A DNA stretch of 64,000 bases from Achromobacter xylosoxidans (GCF_014490035.1 NZ_CP061008.1:1550001-1614000); one strand, 5' to 3'. Positions 21,884 to 32,618 are shown, counted from the first letter of the stretch. The notes: a model not told the origin generated them from the letters alone. Translations and numbers: made by a program.

Positions 21884-22648
21884 ATGGAAAGAGTCTTCAT
21901 CACCGGCGCCAGCAGCGGCCTGGGACGCGCCCTGGCGCAGCAATACGCGTCCACGGGCGCCACGCTGGGCCTGCTGGGCCGGCGCGAAGACGCGCTACGC
22001 GAGCTGGCCGGCAGCCTGCCCGGCGAGCACCGCTGCTATGCGGTGGACGTACGCGACCGCCAGGCGCTGCATGCCGCGGCCCTGGATTTCATCGGGTTCT
22101 GCCAGGGGCGGGTGGACGTGGTCATCGCCAGCGCCGGCATCAGCGCCGGCACCCTGACCGAGCACGGCGAGGACTACGACGTCTTCAAGGCCATCGTCGA
22201 CACCAATTTGCTGGCCACCGTGGCGACCTTCGAACCCTTCATCGCATCCATGCGCCAGGCTGGGTCGGGCCGGCTGGTGGGCATCGCCAGCGTGGCGGGA
22301 GTCAGGGGCCTGCCAGGCGCGGGCGCCTACAGCGCGTCGAAATCCGCGGTGGTGACTTATTGCGAAAGCCTGCGGCTGGAACTGGCCGCCGAAGGCATAG
22401 ACGTGGTGACGATCGCGCCCGGCTATATCAAGACGGCGATGACGGCCCACAATCCGTATTCCATGCCTTTCCTGATGGAAGCGGACGCCTTCGCCCGCCG
22501 CGCGCGCAGCGCGATCGGGCGGGGCGCGTCCTATGTGGTGATTCCGTGGCAGATGGGCATCGTGGCCAAGCTGATGCGCCTGTTGCCCAACGCCGTCTAC
22601 GACAGGCTGGCGCGCAACGCGCCGCGCAAGCCGCGCCGCGCGCGCTAA
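21884..22648 (+). CDS. SDR family oxidoreductase
   Basis: A 254-residue short-chain dehydrogenase. It has the nucleotide-binding TGASSGLG (7-14), NAG-equivalent ASAGIS (about 82-87), catalytic Ser in IASVAG (about 134-139) and YSASK (149-153). The C-terminus is basic (KPRRAR) and the segment before it (IPWQMGIVAKLMRLLP) is hydrophobic, so it may touch the membrane, as in SDRs acting on lipids. The substrate is not known. It starts just after the carB terminator and faces a convergent operon. Confidence 0.92.
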   Translation: MERVFITGASSGLGRALAQQYASTGATLGLLGRREDALRELAGSLPGEHRCYAVDVRDRQALHAAALDFIGFCQGRVDVVIASAGISAGTLTEHGEDYDVFKAIVDTNLLATVATFEPFIASMRQAGSGRLVGIASVAGVRGLPGAGAYSASKSAVVTYCESLRLELAAEGIDVVTIAPGYIKTAMTAHNPYSMPFLMEADAFARRARSAIGRGASYVVIPWQMGIVAKLMRLLPNAVYDRLARNAPRKPRRAR

Positions 22649-22652
22649 GCGT

Positions 22653-23297
22653 TCAAGGCACCACGTCGTTGCCGACTTCGTCGGTCACGTGGCCTACGTC
22701 GCCCCAGTCCAGCACCTGCCACTGGCGGCCTTGCACGCCGACGCGGTTGATGCTGACGTTCAGCAGCGAAGCGTCGCGCGGCCCGTTCAGCGGCACGCCG
22801 GAGGCATGGCGCCAGATGATGTCCAGCACGCCGCCGTGCGTGAACATCAGGATGCGTTCGTCGTCGTGGCGGCTGGCAATGTCGTCCACGGTCGAAATGA
22901 CGCGGGACTGGAACTGGCCCAGCGTTTCGCCGCCGTCCAGCGGACGCAGCGGGTCGCGGCTCTTCCAGGCGGCAGCGGCTTCGGGGGCCAGCACGTCGAT
23001 GCGCTCGTGGTCCAGGCCTTCCAGCACGCCGAAGCCGCGCTCGCGGATGCCGGGCTCCACGCGCACGCGCAAGCCCAACTGTTCGGACACGGGCAGGGCG
23101 GTGGCGTGGGCGCGCTGCAGGTCGCTGCTGTAGATGGCGTGGATGGGCGTATGGCGGGCTTCCTCGCGCAAGCGCGCGGCCAGCAGGCCAGCCTGGTTGA
23201 CGCCGAATTCGTTCAGGGGGATGTCTTGCCAGCCTTGCAGGCGCCGCTGGCGGTTCCAGTCGGTTTCGCCGTGGCGGATGAACCAGATTTCAGTCAT
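22653..23297 (-). CDS. Histidine phosphatase family protein (phosphoglycerate mutase-like)
   Basis: A 214-residue protein with the phospho-histidine motif FIRHGETDWN (6-15) and the second histidine in FTHGG (about 152-156). This is the cofactor-independent small phosphatase branch (GpmB/CobC-like), which removes phosphate from varied metabolites. The gene follows the LysR gene after 18 bases and ends 4 bases from the convergent SDR gene. It probably sits at the tail of the ABC importer operon. The substrate is unknown. Confidence 0.92.
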   Translation of the reverse strand: MTEIWFIRHGETDWNRQRRLQGWQDIPLNEFGVNQAGLLAARLREEARHTPIHAIYSSDLQRAHATALPVSEQLGLRVRVEPGIRERGFGVLEGLDHERIDVLAPEAAAAWKSRDPLRPLDGGETLGQFQSRVISTVDDIASRHDDERILMFTHGGVLDIIWRHASGVPLNGPRDASLLNVSINRVGVQGRQWQVLDWGDVGHVTDEVGNDVVP

Positions 23298-23315
23298 TAC
23301 GATCTTGATGCGGGT

Positions 23316-24224
23316 TTAGAGCTGGGCGGACGCGATGGGCGCGCGCGGTTTCCAGATGGTTTGAATGATCGAGCTTAACGCGACCAGCGCGGGCTCGCTA
23401 GCGCGCTCGTAGGGCAGGATGAATCCCAGCATCGCGTCGACGCGCGCCTGGCCCCAGACGATGAAGTCGTTCGAGGCCGCGCCCGCCAGCGCGGCTTCCT
23501 CGCGCAGCAGGGCGCAGCCTGCGCCCGCGCGCACCAGCGCATCCAGGTTGGCCTGGTCGTCGTTCTGCATCACGACGCGCGGCGACAGGCCATGGCGTTC
23601 GAACATGTCGCGCAACAGCAGGTGCGTGTGGCTGCCGGAAGGACCGTCCAGCCAAGGCAATTGCGCCACCTCGCGCCAGCCGCCGCGTTTGAGCACGGCG
23701 GCATGCTCGCGGGGCATGGCGATGCGGTAGCGCACGCTGCGCAGGGGCTGCCAAAGCACGCCGCGCGGCGGATTGGCGGCAATGATCAGCGCCGCAGGCA
23801 GACGGCCGGTGCTGACCTGTTCGGCCAGCGCGGCGGCAGGCAGGGTCTGGGTCTTCAGCTCGACCAGCGGCAGGCGCTGGGTGACGGCCGAGGCCAGTTC
23901 GCCCAGGCGCAGGAAATCCGGTTTTTCGCTGGGTACGCCCAGCTCGACCGCGCCATGCAGGCTGCCTTGCAGCTGCTGGGCCTCGGATTTGAACTGCGCG
24001 CCCAGCACCAGCAGCGACTCGGCGGTGGGCAGCAGCACCTCGCCGGCCTTGGTCAGCGCCAGGCGGCCGCCGCTGCGGTCGAACAGCGCCACGCCCAGGC
24101 TTTGCTCCAGCGCCTTGATCTGCGCGGTCACGGCGGGTTGGGTCAGCGACAGCGCCTCGGCCGCCTTCGTCAGGTTGCCCAGCCGGGCGACCGTGACGAA
24201 GGCGCGGATCTGATAGATTTCCAT
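23316..24224 (-). CDS. LysR-type transcriptional regulator
   Basis: A 302-residue LysR regulator: winged helix-turn-helix at residues 1-60 ([24 protein letters not shown]), then the periplasmic-binding-like effector domain. It begins 10 bases after the ABC ATPase gene on the same strand, so unlike most LysR genes it lies inside the operon rather than divergent from it. It is the likely regulator of the importer upstream. The inducer cannot be inferred from the sequence. Confidence 0.95.
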   Translation of the reverse strand: MEIYQIRAFVTVARLGNLTKAAEALSLTQPAVTAQIKALEQSLGVALFDRSGGRLALTKAGEVLLPTAESLLVLGAQFKSEAQQLQGSLHGAVELGVPSEKPDFLRLGELASAVTQRLPLVELKTQTLPAAALAEQVSTGRLPAALIIAANPPRGVLWQPLRSVRYRIAMPREHAAVLKRGGWREVAQLPWLDGPSGSHTHLLLRDMFERHGLSPRVVMQNDDQANLDALVRAGAGCALLREEAALAGAASNDFIVWGQARVDAMLGFILPYERASEPALVALSSIIQTIWKPRAPIASAQL

Positions 24225-24234
24225 GGCCCCGAGT

Positions 24235-25320
24235 TTAGGCCGCCAGGAGCCGCACTTGGGTAGGTTCGAGGCCGATGGAAACCGGAGCGCCGACGGGGAA
24301 GGGCGACAGCCCGGCCAGATGCGATTGGTCCGCGGTCAGCCGCTGCTCGCCGATCAGCACCTGATAGCGGGTGAATTCGCCCAGGAACTCGCTGCTTTCC
24401 ACGATGCCGGGCAGCCAGACATAGCGTGCGTCGCCCAGCCCGTCCGCCATTTCGATCTGCACCGTGTGCGGGCGGAAGCTGGCCGCCAGCCGGGAAGCGG
24501 CGGGCGCTTCGCCCGTGAGCGGCAGCTGCAGGTCGCCCACGCCTTCCACCGCCAGCACCACGCTGCCGCTGGTGCGTTCGCGCACGTCGCCTTCCAGCAC
24601 GTTCATCGTGCCCACGAAGTTGGCGACGAAGCGATTGACCGGATAGTCGAACAAGGTGCTGGGCGCGCCGATCTGCTGGACCACGCCGTGGTCCAGCACC
24701 GCCATGCGGTCGGCGGTGGTCATGGCCTCTTCCTGGTCATGGGTGACGAAGATGGTGGTGATGCCAAGCCGGCGCTGCAGGCTGAGCAGATCCTGGCGCA
24801 TCTGCACGCGCAGCTTCTTGTCCAGGTTGGACAGAGGCTCGTCCAGCAGCAGCACCTGCGGCTCGATCACGATGGTGCGGGCCAGGGCCACGCGCTGCTG
24901 CTGCCCGCCGGAAAGCTGGTTGGGGCGGCGCTTGCCGTACTGGGACAGGCCGACCAGATCGAGCGCGGCCTCCACCTTGGCGTGGATCTCGGCGCGCGGC
25001 AGCTTGCGTTCGACCAGGCCGAAGGCCACATTGTCCCAGACCGTCATGTGCGGCCACAGCGCGTAGTTCTGGAACACCATGCCGATGTTGCGGTTCCAGG
25101 GCGGCGTGCCGCTGATGTCCTTGCCGTCCACCAGCAGCTGCCCGGCGCTGTGCCGGTTGAAGCCGGCGATCAGCCGCAACAAGGTGGATTTGCCGGAGCC
25201 GGACGGTCCGAGCAGCGCAAAAAACTCGCCGGGCTCGATGCTGATGTTGACGTCCTTGAGCACTTCCGTCTTGCCGTAGGACAACCGGATGTTGCGGCAT
25301 TCGACGCTGACTTTCTTCAT
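24235..25320 (-). CDS. ABC importer ATPase (ferric iron/phosphonate/polyamine type)
   Basis: A 361-residue ATPase with Walker [10 protein letters not shown] (38-46), signature LSGGQQQR and Walker B VLLLDEP (about 160), the H-loop in FVTHDQEEA, and a C-terminal TOBE domain (about 280-360), as in FbpC/PotA/PhnT. It overlaps the permease gene by the four bases ATGA. It works with the fused two-domain permease and the binding protein upstream. Substrate candidates are ferric iron, 2-aminoethylphosphonate or a similar small anion; the sequence does not decide. Confidence 0.93.
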   Translation of the reverse strand: MKKVSVECRNIRLSYGKTEVLKDVNISIEPGEFFALLGPSGSGKSTLLRLIAGFNRHSAGQLLVDGKDISGTPPWNRNIGMVFQNYALWPHMTVWDNVAFGLVERKLPRAEIHAKVEAALDLVGLSQYGKRRPNQLSGGQQQRVALARTIVIEPQVLLLDEPLSNLDKKLRVQMRQDLLSLQRRLGITTIFVTHDQEEAMTTADRMAVLDHGVVQQIGAPSTLFDYPVNRFVANFVGTMNVLEGDVRERTSGSVVLAVEGVGDLQLPLTGEAPAASRLAASFRPHTVQIEMADGLGDARYVWLPGIVESSEFLGEFTRYQVLIGEQRLTADQSHLAGLSPFPVGAPVSIGLEPTQVRLLAA

Positions 25321-27029
25321 GCGGATTCCCCTTCATTGCGGGCCGGCTGTTGGCGCGACTGGGCGCGCTCCACCAGCAGGTGCGAGACATACGTGCCGAT
25401 GGCCACCGCGGCCACCGCCAGGACGCCGAGCGCGGCGCCGGGACCCCGGCCCGCCGCGCTCTGCATGTACAGATAAATGCCGTAGCTCATGGGCGCCTGG
25501 CTGTCCTTGGTCACCAGCATGATGGTGGCCGACAGTTCCACGGCCGCCGTCACGAAGCTGGTCACGAAGCCGGCCAGCATGCCGCCCGCCATGAGCGGCA
25601 CCACCACGCGGCGTATCGTGCTCATGCGGGTCGCGCCCAGCGATTGCGCCGCCTCTTCCAGCGAGATGTTGATCTGCTGCAGCGAGGCCACGCAGGATCG
25701 CAGGGCGTAGGGCAGCCGCCGCACCGAGTACGCGATCATGATGATGATCCACGACGAGGTCAGCAGCGTGCCGGTGCCGGGCAGCTCGATGCCGCGGAAG
25801 GTGCGCAGAAAGCCGATGGCCAGCACGATACCTGGAATCGCCAGCGCGGCGGAGGCCAGGAAGTCCAGCCACTGGCGCGCCGGCAGCCGGGTGCGCAACA
25901 TCAGATAGGCGATGGCGGTACCCAGGATCACGTCCACGCCCGCGGCCAGGCCGCAATAGAGCAGGGTGTTGGCGATCATGCCTTGCGATTCGGAGAACAC
26001 CGCGGCGTAATGCGCCAGCGTGTAGCCGTCGGGCAGTGGCGCGAAGCTCCAGACGCTGGCCAGGGACAGCAGCAGCACGCCCATATGCGGCGACAGCACC
26101 AGCAGCAGCACCAGGATGATCCAGCCATAGGCCAGTACGCTCTCCACCGGGCGCAGCTTGCGCTTCTGGATGGAGCTGCCGCCCTTCTGCAGGGTGGAGT
26201 AATCGCGGCCCTTGAGCACCCGCGCCGACAGCCACAACGCCAGTATCGAAAAGCCCACCATGATCACGCTGATCACATAGCCCAGCGGATCCTCCAGGCC
26301 CACTTGCGTGATGCGCAGATAGGCCTGCGGCGCCAGCATGTTGGTGGTGCCCAGCACCAGCGGCGTGCCCAGGTCGTCGAACACTTTGACGAACACCAGC
26401 GACGTGCCGGCCACATAGCCGGGCAGGGCCAGCGGAAAGATCACGCGGCGGAACAAACGGAAGCCCCGCGAGCCCAGGTTGAAGGCCGCCTCTTCCATGG
26501 CGCCGTCGATGTTGCGCAGCGCCACCACCAGGTTCATCAGGATGAAGGGGAAGTAGTGCAGCGATTCCACGAAGATGACGCCGTTCAAGCCTTCCATGAA
26601 CGGGATGGTGAAGCCGAACCAGTCGTTGAGCAGCAGGTTCACGCTGCCCGAGCGGCCGAAGATCAGCTGCATCGCAACCGCGCCGACGAATGGCGGCATG
26701 ATCAGCGGCAGCACGCCCAGGGTCTGGATCAGCAGCGCGCCGCGGAAATCGAAGCGCACCGTGAAGTACGCCAGCGGCACGGCGATGAGCGACGCCAGCA
26801 GCGCCGACCAGCCCGCCACGTACAGGCTGTTGAAGAAGGCTTCCTTCATCAGCGGCTGGTTGAAGAAGGCGCCGAAGTGGCCCATGGTGAAGCTGCCGTC
26901 GGCGTTCACGAAGGCGGTGTAGAACACCGTGCCGACTGGCACGGCCAGGAACAGCAGCAGAAAACCGAACACCAGTAGCGCCGTCAGCAGGGGGCCGACG
27001 GGCAGGCGCGAGTGGCCCGAAGAATTCAT
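25317..27029 (-). CDS. ABC importer permease with two fused transport domains
   Basis: About 570 residues from ATG 27029, chosen because CGGGA lies at ribosome-binding distance; the frame is open further upstream but that part is a translated intergenic region. It holds two copies of the binding-protein-dependent transport domain, about 12 membrane segments in all, the FbpB/ThiP layout. Coupling loops around [18 protein letters not shown] and [20 protein letters not shown] dock on the ATPase. It lies between the binding protein and ATPase genes of the same operon. Confidence 0.92.
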   Translation of the reverse strand: MNSSGHSRLPVGPLLTALLVFGFLLLFLAVPVGTVFYTAFVNADGSFTMGHFGAFFNQPLMKEAFFNSLYVAGWSALLASLIAVPLAYFTVRFDFRGALLIQTLGVLPLIMPPFVGAVAMQLIFGRSGSVNLLLNDWFGFTIPFMEGLNGVIFVESLHYFPFILMNLVVALRNIDGAMEEAAFNLGSRGFRLFRRVIFPLALPGYVAGTSLVFVKVFDDLGTPLVLGTTNMLAPQAYLRITQVGLEDPLGYVISVIMVGFSILALWLSARVLKGRDYSTLQKGGSSIQKRKLRPVESVLAYGWIILVLLLVLSPHMGVLLLSLASVWSFAPLPDGYTLAHYAAVFSESQGMIANTLLYCGLAAGVDVILGTAIAYLMLRTRLPARQWLDFLASAALAIPGIVLAIGFLRTFRGIELPGTGTLLTSSWIIIMIAYSVRRLPYALRSCVASLQQINISLEEAAQSLGATRMSTIRRVVVPLMAGGMLAGFVTSFVTAAVELSATIMLVTKDSQAPMSYGIYLYMQSAAGRGPGAALGVLAVAAVAIGTYVSHLLVERAQSRQQPARNEGESA

Positions 27030-27115
27030 CGAGATTCCCGAAATCGTTGCCAGGGGAAAGCCGCGGCGGCGGACGGGACCGGCCCGTCCGCCTCGCGTCC
27101 TGCGGGTGTGGCGGC

Positions 27116-28441
27116 CTAGAGCGCGGCGGCCTGCTTGGCGAGCTTCACGGCTTCTTCGTAGTTCGCCTTGGAACGGCCGTTCCATTCGCCTTCCAGCTGG
27201 GTGATTTGCTGGTTCACGGCGGCGTCCTTCTTGTTGCCGGCGAAGATCGCCAGGAAGGCCGGGTCGGCGGCCTTCTTGCCGTCCACGAGCGGCGCCCAGG
27301 TCAGCTTGCGGGCCTGCGCCAGCAGCTCGGCAGCCTTGCCGCTCTTGGCCTTGTCGCCCAACTTGGCTTCGGCCTCGTAGATGGCCTTGGTGGCGGCCTG
27401 CAGTTCCTTCAGGCGGAACGTGACCGTCTGGTCATACAGCGACTGCACGACGTAGTAGCGCGACTGCGACAGGTCGGCGTTGAATTGCACCTTGCTGCGC
27501 TTGGCGATCTCGGCGGGGTCGGGGTAGCCCTGGGGAATCTTGCCGGCCAGCGCCGTGTAGGGCAGCACCGGCAGGCGCGAGATCTTGGGTTCCAGCAGCA
27601 GTTCCTGGCCGGCCTGGCTGAGGGTGAAGGCGATGAACTTCTTGCCTTCCTCGGTGTTCTTCGCGCCTTCGATCAGCGCGATATTGGCCGGCACGATGGC
27701 GGTTTCGGAGGGGTAGACGAACTCGACCGGGAACTTGGAATACTTGCTGGACAGGCCGAAGAAGTCGATCACCGGGCCGGCGCCGAACTGGCCGTTGTTG
27801 ACGCCGTCCGGCACGCCGAAAGAACGCTCGGTGACGGCGCTGCTGTTGCCCGACATGCGCAGCAAGGTGCTCCAGCCTTCGTCCCAGCCTTCGCCCTGGA
27901 GGATGGTTTCCACCGTCAGGTGCATGGTGCCCGAGCGCGACGGCGAGGTGATGCCGACATGGCCGAACCATTGCGGCGACAGCAGGTCCTTCCATTCCAC
28001 CGGCGCGGGGATCTTGTGCGCCGCGATGTAGCGGGTGTTGTAGATGATGCCGTAGCCGGCCAGGGCCTGGCCCAGGTACATGCCGCCGGGATCGTTGATG
28101 GGGTAGTTGCCGATCTTGTCCGGCACCTGCTTGTTGGCCACGTCGGCGGAGCTTGCCAGCAGCTTGTCGCGGCCCAGCACTTCAAAGGCGTCGGGCGCGC
28201 TGGCCCAGAACACCTCGGGACGCTGGCCGGCGGGCGTTTCGCGCACGTAGGCGATGCCCGATACGGTGTTCTTGTTCAGGATTTCCAGCGTGATGCCGGG
28301 GTTGGCCTTTTCGAAGGCCGTCTTGTAGGCCTGGGTGAGGTCTTTGGGGAACGACGTGATCACCGTGACGGTGCCTGCCAGGGCAGGGGCCGCGCAAACG
28401 GCCAGCACCGCACCTGCAAGAGCTGTGCGCATTGCATGCAT
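27116..28441 (-). CDS. ABC importer substrate-binding protein (extracellular type 1, iron/phosphonate-like)
   Basis: About 441 residues from ATG 28441, with GGAGA six bases upstream. It has a classical Sec signal peptide (MHAMRTALAGAVLAVCAAPALAG, cut near residue 22; named here only in part by its ends). The mature protein begins TVTVITSFPKDLTQAYKTAF, typical of ferric iron and 2-aminoethylphosphonate binding proteins. It is about 90 residues longer than most of them; the extra part is a lysine/alanine-rich helical C-terminal tail (from about residue 340). First gene of the importer operon. Confidence 0.88.
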   Translation of the reverse strand: MHAMRTALAGAVLAVCAAPALAGTVTVITSFPKDLTQAYKTAFEKANPGITLEILNKNTVSGIAYVRETPAGQRPEVFWASAPDAFEVLGRDKLLASSADVANKQVPDKIGNYPINDPGGMYLGQALAGYGIIYNTRYIAAHKIPAPVEWKDLLSPQWFGHVGITSPSRSGTMHLTVETILQGEGWDEGWSTLLRMSGNSSAVTERSFGVPDGVNNGQFGAGPVIDFFGLSSKYSKFPVEFVYPSETAIVPANIALIEGAKNTEEGKKFIAFTLSQAGQELLLEPKISRLPVLPYTALAGKIPQGYPDPAEIAKRSKVQFNADLSQSRYYVVQSLYDQTVTFRLKELQAATKAIYEAEAKLGDKAKSGKAAELLAQARKLTWAPLVDGKKAADPAFLAIFAGNKKDAAVNQQITQLEGEWNGRSKANYEEAVKLAKQAAAL

Positions 28442-28570
28442 GGTTTGTCTCCGTAGTTTTAGATTTGTTCGGAGACAGTACTGGCCGGTCCAGGCAGCGT
28501 CCAATCACAAATTTTGATGCGCGCCATCAATGCGGGCGCCCCGGCCGGGCGGGGCGCCGTGCCTGGCCCG

Positions 28571-28999
28571 CTAGGCCGTGGCGGATACGCCGCGTTTCAT
28601 GGCCTGGGCCTGCTTCTCCATCACTGCAGTGATCTGCTGCTGGATCTGCATCGCCTGGGCATTGAGCGCCATCAGTTGCTGGGCCTTCATTTCGGCCGGC
28701 ATGCCGCTGGCCTTGACCTTGGCGATCTGGTCCATCACGCGCTTGAGTTGCTTCTGCAGTTCCTTGATCTGGCGCGTGTAGGCGTCGTCGTTGCTGGAGT
28801 CTTCGGTTTCCTTGGCTTCCTGCACGTTGCCCATTTTCAGGCCGCCGGGGTTGTTGACGCGGATCTTGCCGTCCGCGGACACCGTGCTCGTTTCCGCGTC
28901 CGAGGCGCTTTTGGCTTCCTTGTTGGCGCGGATCTTCTGCGCCCAGAGGTCGGCCAGGCTGTTGATTCGGGAATTGCCGCTGATGGGATCGATCGCCAT
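28571..28999 (-). CDS. FlxA-like coiled-coil hypothetical protein
   Basis: A 142-residue hydrophilic protein. The N-terminal half is polar and probably disordered (SASDAETSTVSADGK). Residues about 72-135 form one long predicted coiled coil (IKELQKQLKRVMDQIAKV onwards, rich in Gln, Met and Lys). This fits FlxA-like proteins, a poorly known family linked in enterobacteria to the flagellar regulon. No signal peptide. It stands alone, divergent from the nucleobase permease. The family call is tentative. Confidence 0.7.
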   Translation of the reverse strand: MAIDPISGNSRINSLADLWAQKIRANKEAKSASDAETSTVSADGKIRVNNPGGLKMGNVQEAKETEDSSNDDAYTRQIKELQKQLKRVMDQIAKVKASGMPAEMKAQQLMALNAQAMQIQQQITAVMEKQAQAMKRGVSATA

Positions 29000-29137
29000 G
29001 ATTGCTCCTGCCGCCTATGAGGATTTCGGGGTTTTCACTAGTACGGCATTCTGACGGCGAACTTAAGCATTGCTCCCCGTTTGCAGCCCCCTTTACACTG
29101 GCGCCCGCTCACACCCGACACCTACTTTGGGATATCC

Positions 29138-30448
29138 ATGTCCAATTCCTACTTTCCGCGCTGGCGCCTGGCGGACGACGCCGAGCCCGGCGTCATCATC
29201 GCGCCCGACGAAAGGCTGTCCTGGCCCAAGAACGTGGCCATGGGCGCCCAGCACGTGGTCGCCATGTTCGGCTCCACCGTGCTGGCCCCGTTGCTCATGG
29301 GCTTCGACCCCAACGTCGCCATCCTCATGTCGGGCATCGGCACGCTGATCTTCTTCCTGTTCGTGGGCGGCAGGGTCCCCAGCTACCTGGGTTCCAGCTT
29401 CGCCTTCATCGGCGGCGTGATCGCCGTGACCGGCTATGCCGGCGGCGGAGCGAACGCCAATATCGGCGTGGCGCTGGGCGCCATCATCGCCTGCGGCCTG
29501 GCCTACACGTTGATCGGGTTGATTGTCTGGTTCGTCAACGCGCGCGCCGGGGGCGGCGCGAACTGGATCGACACGCTGATGCCGCCCGTCGTCACCGGCG
29601 CGGTGGTGGCGGTCATCGGCCTGAATCTGGCGCCTATCGCGGCCAAGGGCGCGATGGGCGCGTCGGGCTTCGACAGCGTGATGTCCATGGTCACCATCCT
29701 CTGCGTGGGCGGCATCGCCGTGTTCACCAAGGGCATGGTGCAGCGCCTGCTGATCCTGGTCGGCATGATCCTGGCCTGCGTGGTGTACGGCATCCTCGCC
29801 AACGGCATGGGGCTGGGCAAACCCATCGACTTCTCCGGCGTGACGGCCGCAGCCTGGTTCGGCCTGCCGCATTTCGCCGCGCCGGTGTTCAAGGCCGAGG
29901 CCATGGGCTTGATCGTGCCTGTCGCCATCATCCTGGTGGCCGAGAACCTGGGGCACGTGAAGGCTGTCAGCGCCATGACCGGGCAGGACCTGGACCGCTA
30001 TCTGGGCCGCGCCTTCGTCGGCGACGGGGTCGCTACCATGGTGTCCGGCGCCGTGGGTGGCACGGGCGTCACCACCTACGCCGAGAACATCGGCGTGATG
30101 GCCGTCACGCGCATCTATTCCACCCTGGTGTTCGTGGTGGCCGCCCTGATTGCCATCGTGCTGGGCTTTTCGCCCAAGTTCGGCGCGCTGATCCAGATGA
30201 TCCCGGCGCCCGTGCTGGGCGGCATGTCGGTGGTGGTGTTCGGCCTGATCGCCATCGCCGGCGCCCGTATCTGGGTGGTCAACCAGGTGGACTTCAGCGA
30301 CAACCGCAACCTCATCGTGGCCGCGGTCACGCTGGTGCTGGGCGCGGGAGACTTCACGGTCAAGCTGGGTAACTTCACGCTGGGCGGCATCGGCACCGCT
30401 ACCTTCGGCGCCATCATCCTGTACGCCTTGCTGCGCCGCAGGAAGTAA
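29138..30448 (+). CDS. Nucleobase:cation symporter (NCS2, uracil/xanthine permease)
   Basis: About 436 residues from ATG 29138 with GGGA upstream; an alternative start 19 codons earlier is less likely. The protein has about 14 hydrophobic segments. The family stretch NVAMGAQHVVAMFGSTVLAPLLMG and the glutamate in VAENLGHVKA (about 268-277) are the UraA-like substrate region. It imports uracil or a related base with protons across the inner membrane. It is followed by a GC hairpin and the convergent chemoreceptor gene. Confidence 0.93.
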   Translation: MSNSYFPRWRLADDAEPGVIIAPDERLSWPKNVAMGAQHVVAMFGSTVLAPLLMGFDPNVAILMSGIGTLIFFLFVGGRVPSYLGSSFAFIGGVIAVTGYAGGGANANIGVALGAIIACGLAYTLIGLIVWFVNARAGGGANWIDTLMPPVVTGAVVAVIGLNLAPIAAKGAMGASGFDSVMSMVTILCVGGIAVFTKGMVQRLLILVGMILACVVYGILANGMGLGKPIDFSGVTAAAWFGLPHFAAPVFKAEAMGLIVPVAIILVAENLGHVKAVSAMTGQDLDRYLGRAFVGDGVATMVSGAVGGTGVTTYAENIGVMAVTRIYSTLVFVVAALIAIVLGFSPKFGALIQMIPAPVLGGMSVVVFGLIAIAGARIWVVNQVDFSDNRNLIVAAVTLVLGAGDFTVKLGNFTLGGIGTATFGAIILYALLRRRK

Positions 30449-30455
30449 GCGGCGC

Positions 30456-30489
30456 GGCCATGCGCGGACCTGGCGTCGCGCGCATGGCC
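30456..30489. terminator. Bidirectional hairpin between permease and chemoreceptor genes
   Basis: GGCCATGCGCG (30456-30466) pairs perfectly with CGCGCATGGCC (30479-30489) around a 12-base loop, between two converging genes. There is no T-run. Confidence 0.45.
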
Positions 30490-30500
30490 GGCTGGCGCGC

Positions 30501-32120
30501 CTAGGTGCGCGACAGCCGCGAGGTTGCGGCCGTGCCGGTCAGCGCCACCGGCGCCGCCTCGATCACCTGTCCTGATTGCGTCTTGAATACCGAGGTGGCT
30601 TCGGCCAGGCGCCGCGCCTGTTCTTCCATCGCGGCCGCCGCGGCCGAAGCTTCCTCGACCAGCGCGGCGTTCTGTTGCGTCACCTCATCCATCTGCGAGA
30701 TCGCCAGGCTGACCTGGTCTATGCCGCCGGCCTGCTGTGCCGAGGCGGCTGAGATCTCGGCCATGATCGCCGCCACCCGCTGCACGGAATCCACGATCTC
30801 CTGCATGGTCTGCCCGGCGGCAGCCACCTGGGCCGATCCCGCCGCCACGGTGTCCACCGAGGCCTCGATCAGCGTCTTGATCTCCTTGGCGGCTTGGGCC
30901 GCGCGCTGGGCCAGCGAACGGACTTCGCCCGCGACCACGGCAAAGCCCTTGCCCTGTTCGCCAGCGCGTGCGGCTTCGACGGCGGCATTCAGCGCGAGGA
31001 TGTTGGTCTGGAAAGCGATGCTGTCGATCACCGAAACGATGTCGGAGATGCGCCGCGAGCTGTCCGAGATGCCGTGCATGGTGGCTACCACCTGTTCCAC
31101 GTTCTGGCCGCCACGCTGCGCCACGTCCATGCTGACCGAGGCCAACTGATTGGCCTGGGCGGCGTTTTCCGCATTCTGCTTGACGGTCACCGCCAGCTCT
31201 TCCATCGTGGATGCGGTTTCCTCCAGCGCCGCGGCCTGTTCTTCGGTACGGACTGACAGGTTGGAGTTGCCGGCAGCGATTTCCGCCGCGCCCACGTTGA
31301 TTTCATCCACCCCCTGGCGCACGGACGTGACGGTGCGGGTCAAACCTTCCTGCATGCGCTTGAGCGAGGCAAAGAGGACGCCGATCTCATTGTTGGAGCG
31401 GGTTTCCACGCGGTTCGTCAGGTCGCCCGCCGCGATGCGGTCGAAGTGCCGGCCGGCCTCCTGCAGCGGACGGAGCACGGCGCGCCGGATGAAGGTCCAG
31501 CACAGTGCCGTCAGCAGCAGCGCAGCCGATATCAGCGCGACCGCCGAGATCCGGGCGGTGGAGTAGGTTTGCTCCGAGCTTGCCAGCACGCCGTCGCTGC
31601 GCTCCTGGACCCGGGCCAGGAAGGCTTGCATGTCTTTCATGAAGTAGGCGTCGGCCTGGGGCAGCCGTCCCTCGTCCTGGCGGAACTTGGCAGGCGCGCG
31701 TTCCTTGAGGTCGGCTTCCAGCCTGTCCAGGATGGCGGCGTATTCGGTGAAGCGGCCCTGTAGCGTCTGGGCCAGCTCCTGGCCGCGCGGGCTTTTGGGC
31801 ACGGCCATGTAGCGGGCGAAACGCTCGCGCGCCTGCTTCAGATGGCTGGCGGCTTCCTCGCCGGCCAGCCCGGCTTGGTCCATGCCGCCTGCCTGCATGG
31901 CAGCCATGCCCGCACCGAGCGCCAGCCGCGCGCGCAGCAGGGCGGCGTTGGCTTCGTAGAGCGGGTCGACCTGGTGGACCGCGACATTGTTCAGATCCTT
32001 GATCTCGGTCACGCTTTTCTCGGCGTTCATCCAACTCAAGCCGCAAGCCAGCGCCAGGGCGATGACGAAGCAGCCCAGCACCAACAGCATTCCAGTACGG
32101 ACTTTCAATTTTTCCAGCAT
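30501..32120 (-). CDS. Methyl-accepting chemotaxis protein
   Basis: About 539 residues from ATG 32120, which is preceded by GAGGAG. The frame is open 154 codons further but that part has no protein character. Layout: membrane segment 1 (about 9-30), a helical periplasmic sensor of the four-helix-bundle type (to about 185), membrane segment 2, HAMP (about 215-265), and the cytoplasmic signalling domain with the conserved hairpin tip [20 protein letters not shown] (about 385-404). It senses an unknown ligand and controls CheA. It stands alone, divergent from greA. Confidence 0.95.
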   Translation of the reverse strand: MLEKLKVRTGMLLVLGCFVIALALACGLSWMNAEKSVTEIKDLNNVAVHQVDPLYEANAALLRARLALGAGMAAMQAGGMDQAGLAGEEAASHLKQARERFARYMAVPKSPRGQELAQTLQGRFTEYAAILDRLEADLKERAPAKFRQDEGRLPQADAYFMKDMQAFLARVQERSDGVLASSEQTYSTARISAVALISAALLLTALCWTFIRRAVLRPLQEAGRHFDRIAAGDLTNRVETRSNNEIGVLFASLKRMQEGLTRTVTSVRQGVDEINVGAAEIAAGNSNLSVRTEEQAAALEETASTMEELAVTVKQNAENAAQANQLASVSMDVAQRGGQNVEQVVATMHGISDSSRRISDIVSVIDSIAFQTNILALNAAVEAARAGEQGKGFAVVAGEVRSLAQRAAQAAKEIKTLIEASVDTVAAGSAQVAAAGQTMQEIVDSVQRVAAIMAEISAASAQQAGGIDQVSLAISQMDEVTQQNAALVEEASAAAAAMEEQARRLAEATSVFKTQSGQVIEAAPVALTGTAATSRLSRT

Positions 32121-32326
32121 GAGAGCTCCTCGTTCTTGAACGCGATCCGCCGTGTTGGGAACGGCCCAGGCCGCCCGCTGCGCGGCGGAACGGCGAACGT
32201 CGCGCCGGGTGGCTGCGATGCGTCCGCCTCCACTGCAACTACCCGCAAAAACAAGACTCCTGCGCGTGGCAAGTGCTTGCGGTCCGCAAGCTGCAGCCAA
32301 ACGGTATCCAGTTGGATGTATTAAAT

Positions 32327-32340
32327 TGTCATGAATGACA
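32327..32340. promoter_or_regulatory. Perfect palindrome, possible operator
   Basis: TGTCATGAATGACA is a 6-bp perfect inverted repeat with two central bases. It lies in an AT-rich patch about 200 bases upstream of the chemoreceptor start. No regulator is assigned. Confidence 0.4.
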
Positions 32341-32411
32341 CAATTTGTTGTTTTATACTGATTCAGTCCGTTTTTGCTGGCGTTTTTTAGAGGTAATCCC
32401 TGGTTGTTGTA

Positions 32412-32435
32412 AAAAACTATCGAAGAGTAGTTTTT
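32412..32435. terminator. AT-rich hairpin in the chemoreceptor-greA intergenic region
   Basis: AAAAACTA and TAGTTTTT pair perfectly around an 8-base loop. The A and T flanks make it terminator-like on both strands, though the stem is weak. The 490 bases from 32121 to 32612 otherwise hold no gene that I can support. Confidence 0.4.
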
Positions 32436-32576
32436 ATGCCACACGTGCACCAAGGAATCGCGGCGACGGGCCTGCGCGATCCGGTTCAAGATCGGATCGG
32501 AAAAATTGGAAAAAATGACGGGTTTTAGCGGGTTACAGCGGCGAAATGCGGCGAAAACGGCGGTTTCTCCGGCGGC

Positions 32577-32607
32577 TTGCAATTCCCGTGGACTTTGACC
32601 ACAATAT
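32577..32607 (+). promoter_or_regulatory. Possible greA leader promoter
   Basis: TTGCAA (32577-32582) and CAATAT (32602-32607) are spaced by 19 bases. Transcription would start near 32614, immediately in front of the first leader hairpin. The spacing is longer than ideal. Confidence 0.35.
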
Positions 32608-32618
32608 GACCTTGATTG

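Noticed and set aside
32121..32582. N-terminal extension of the chemoreceptor frame
   Set aside because: The extension has no protein character, and a strong ribosome site precedes ATG 32120.
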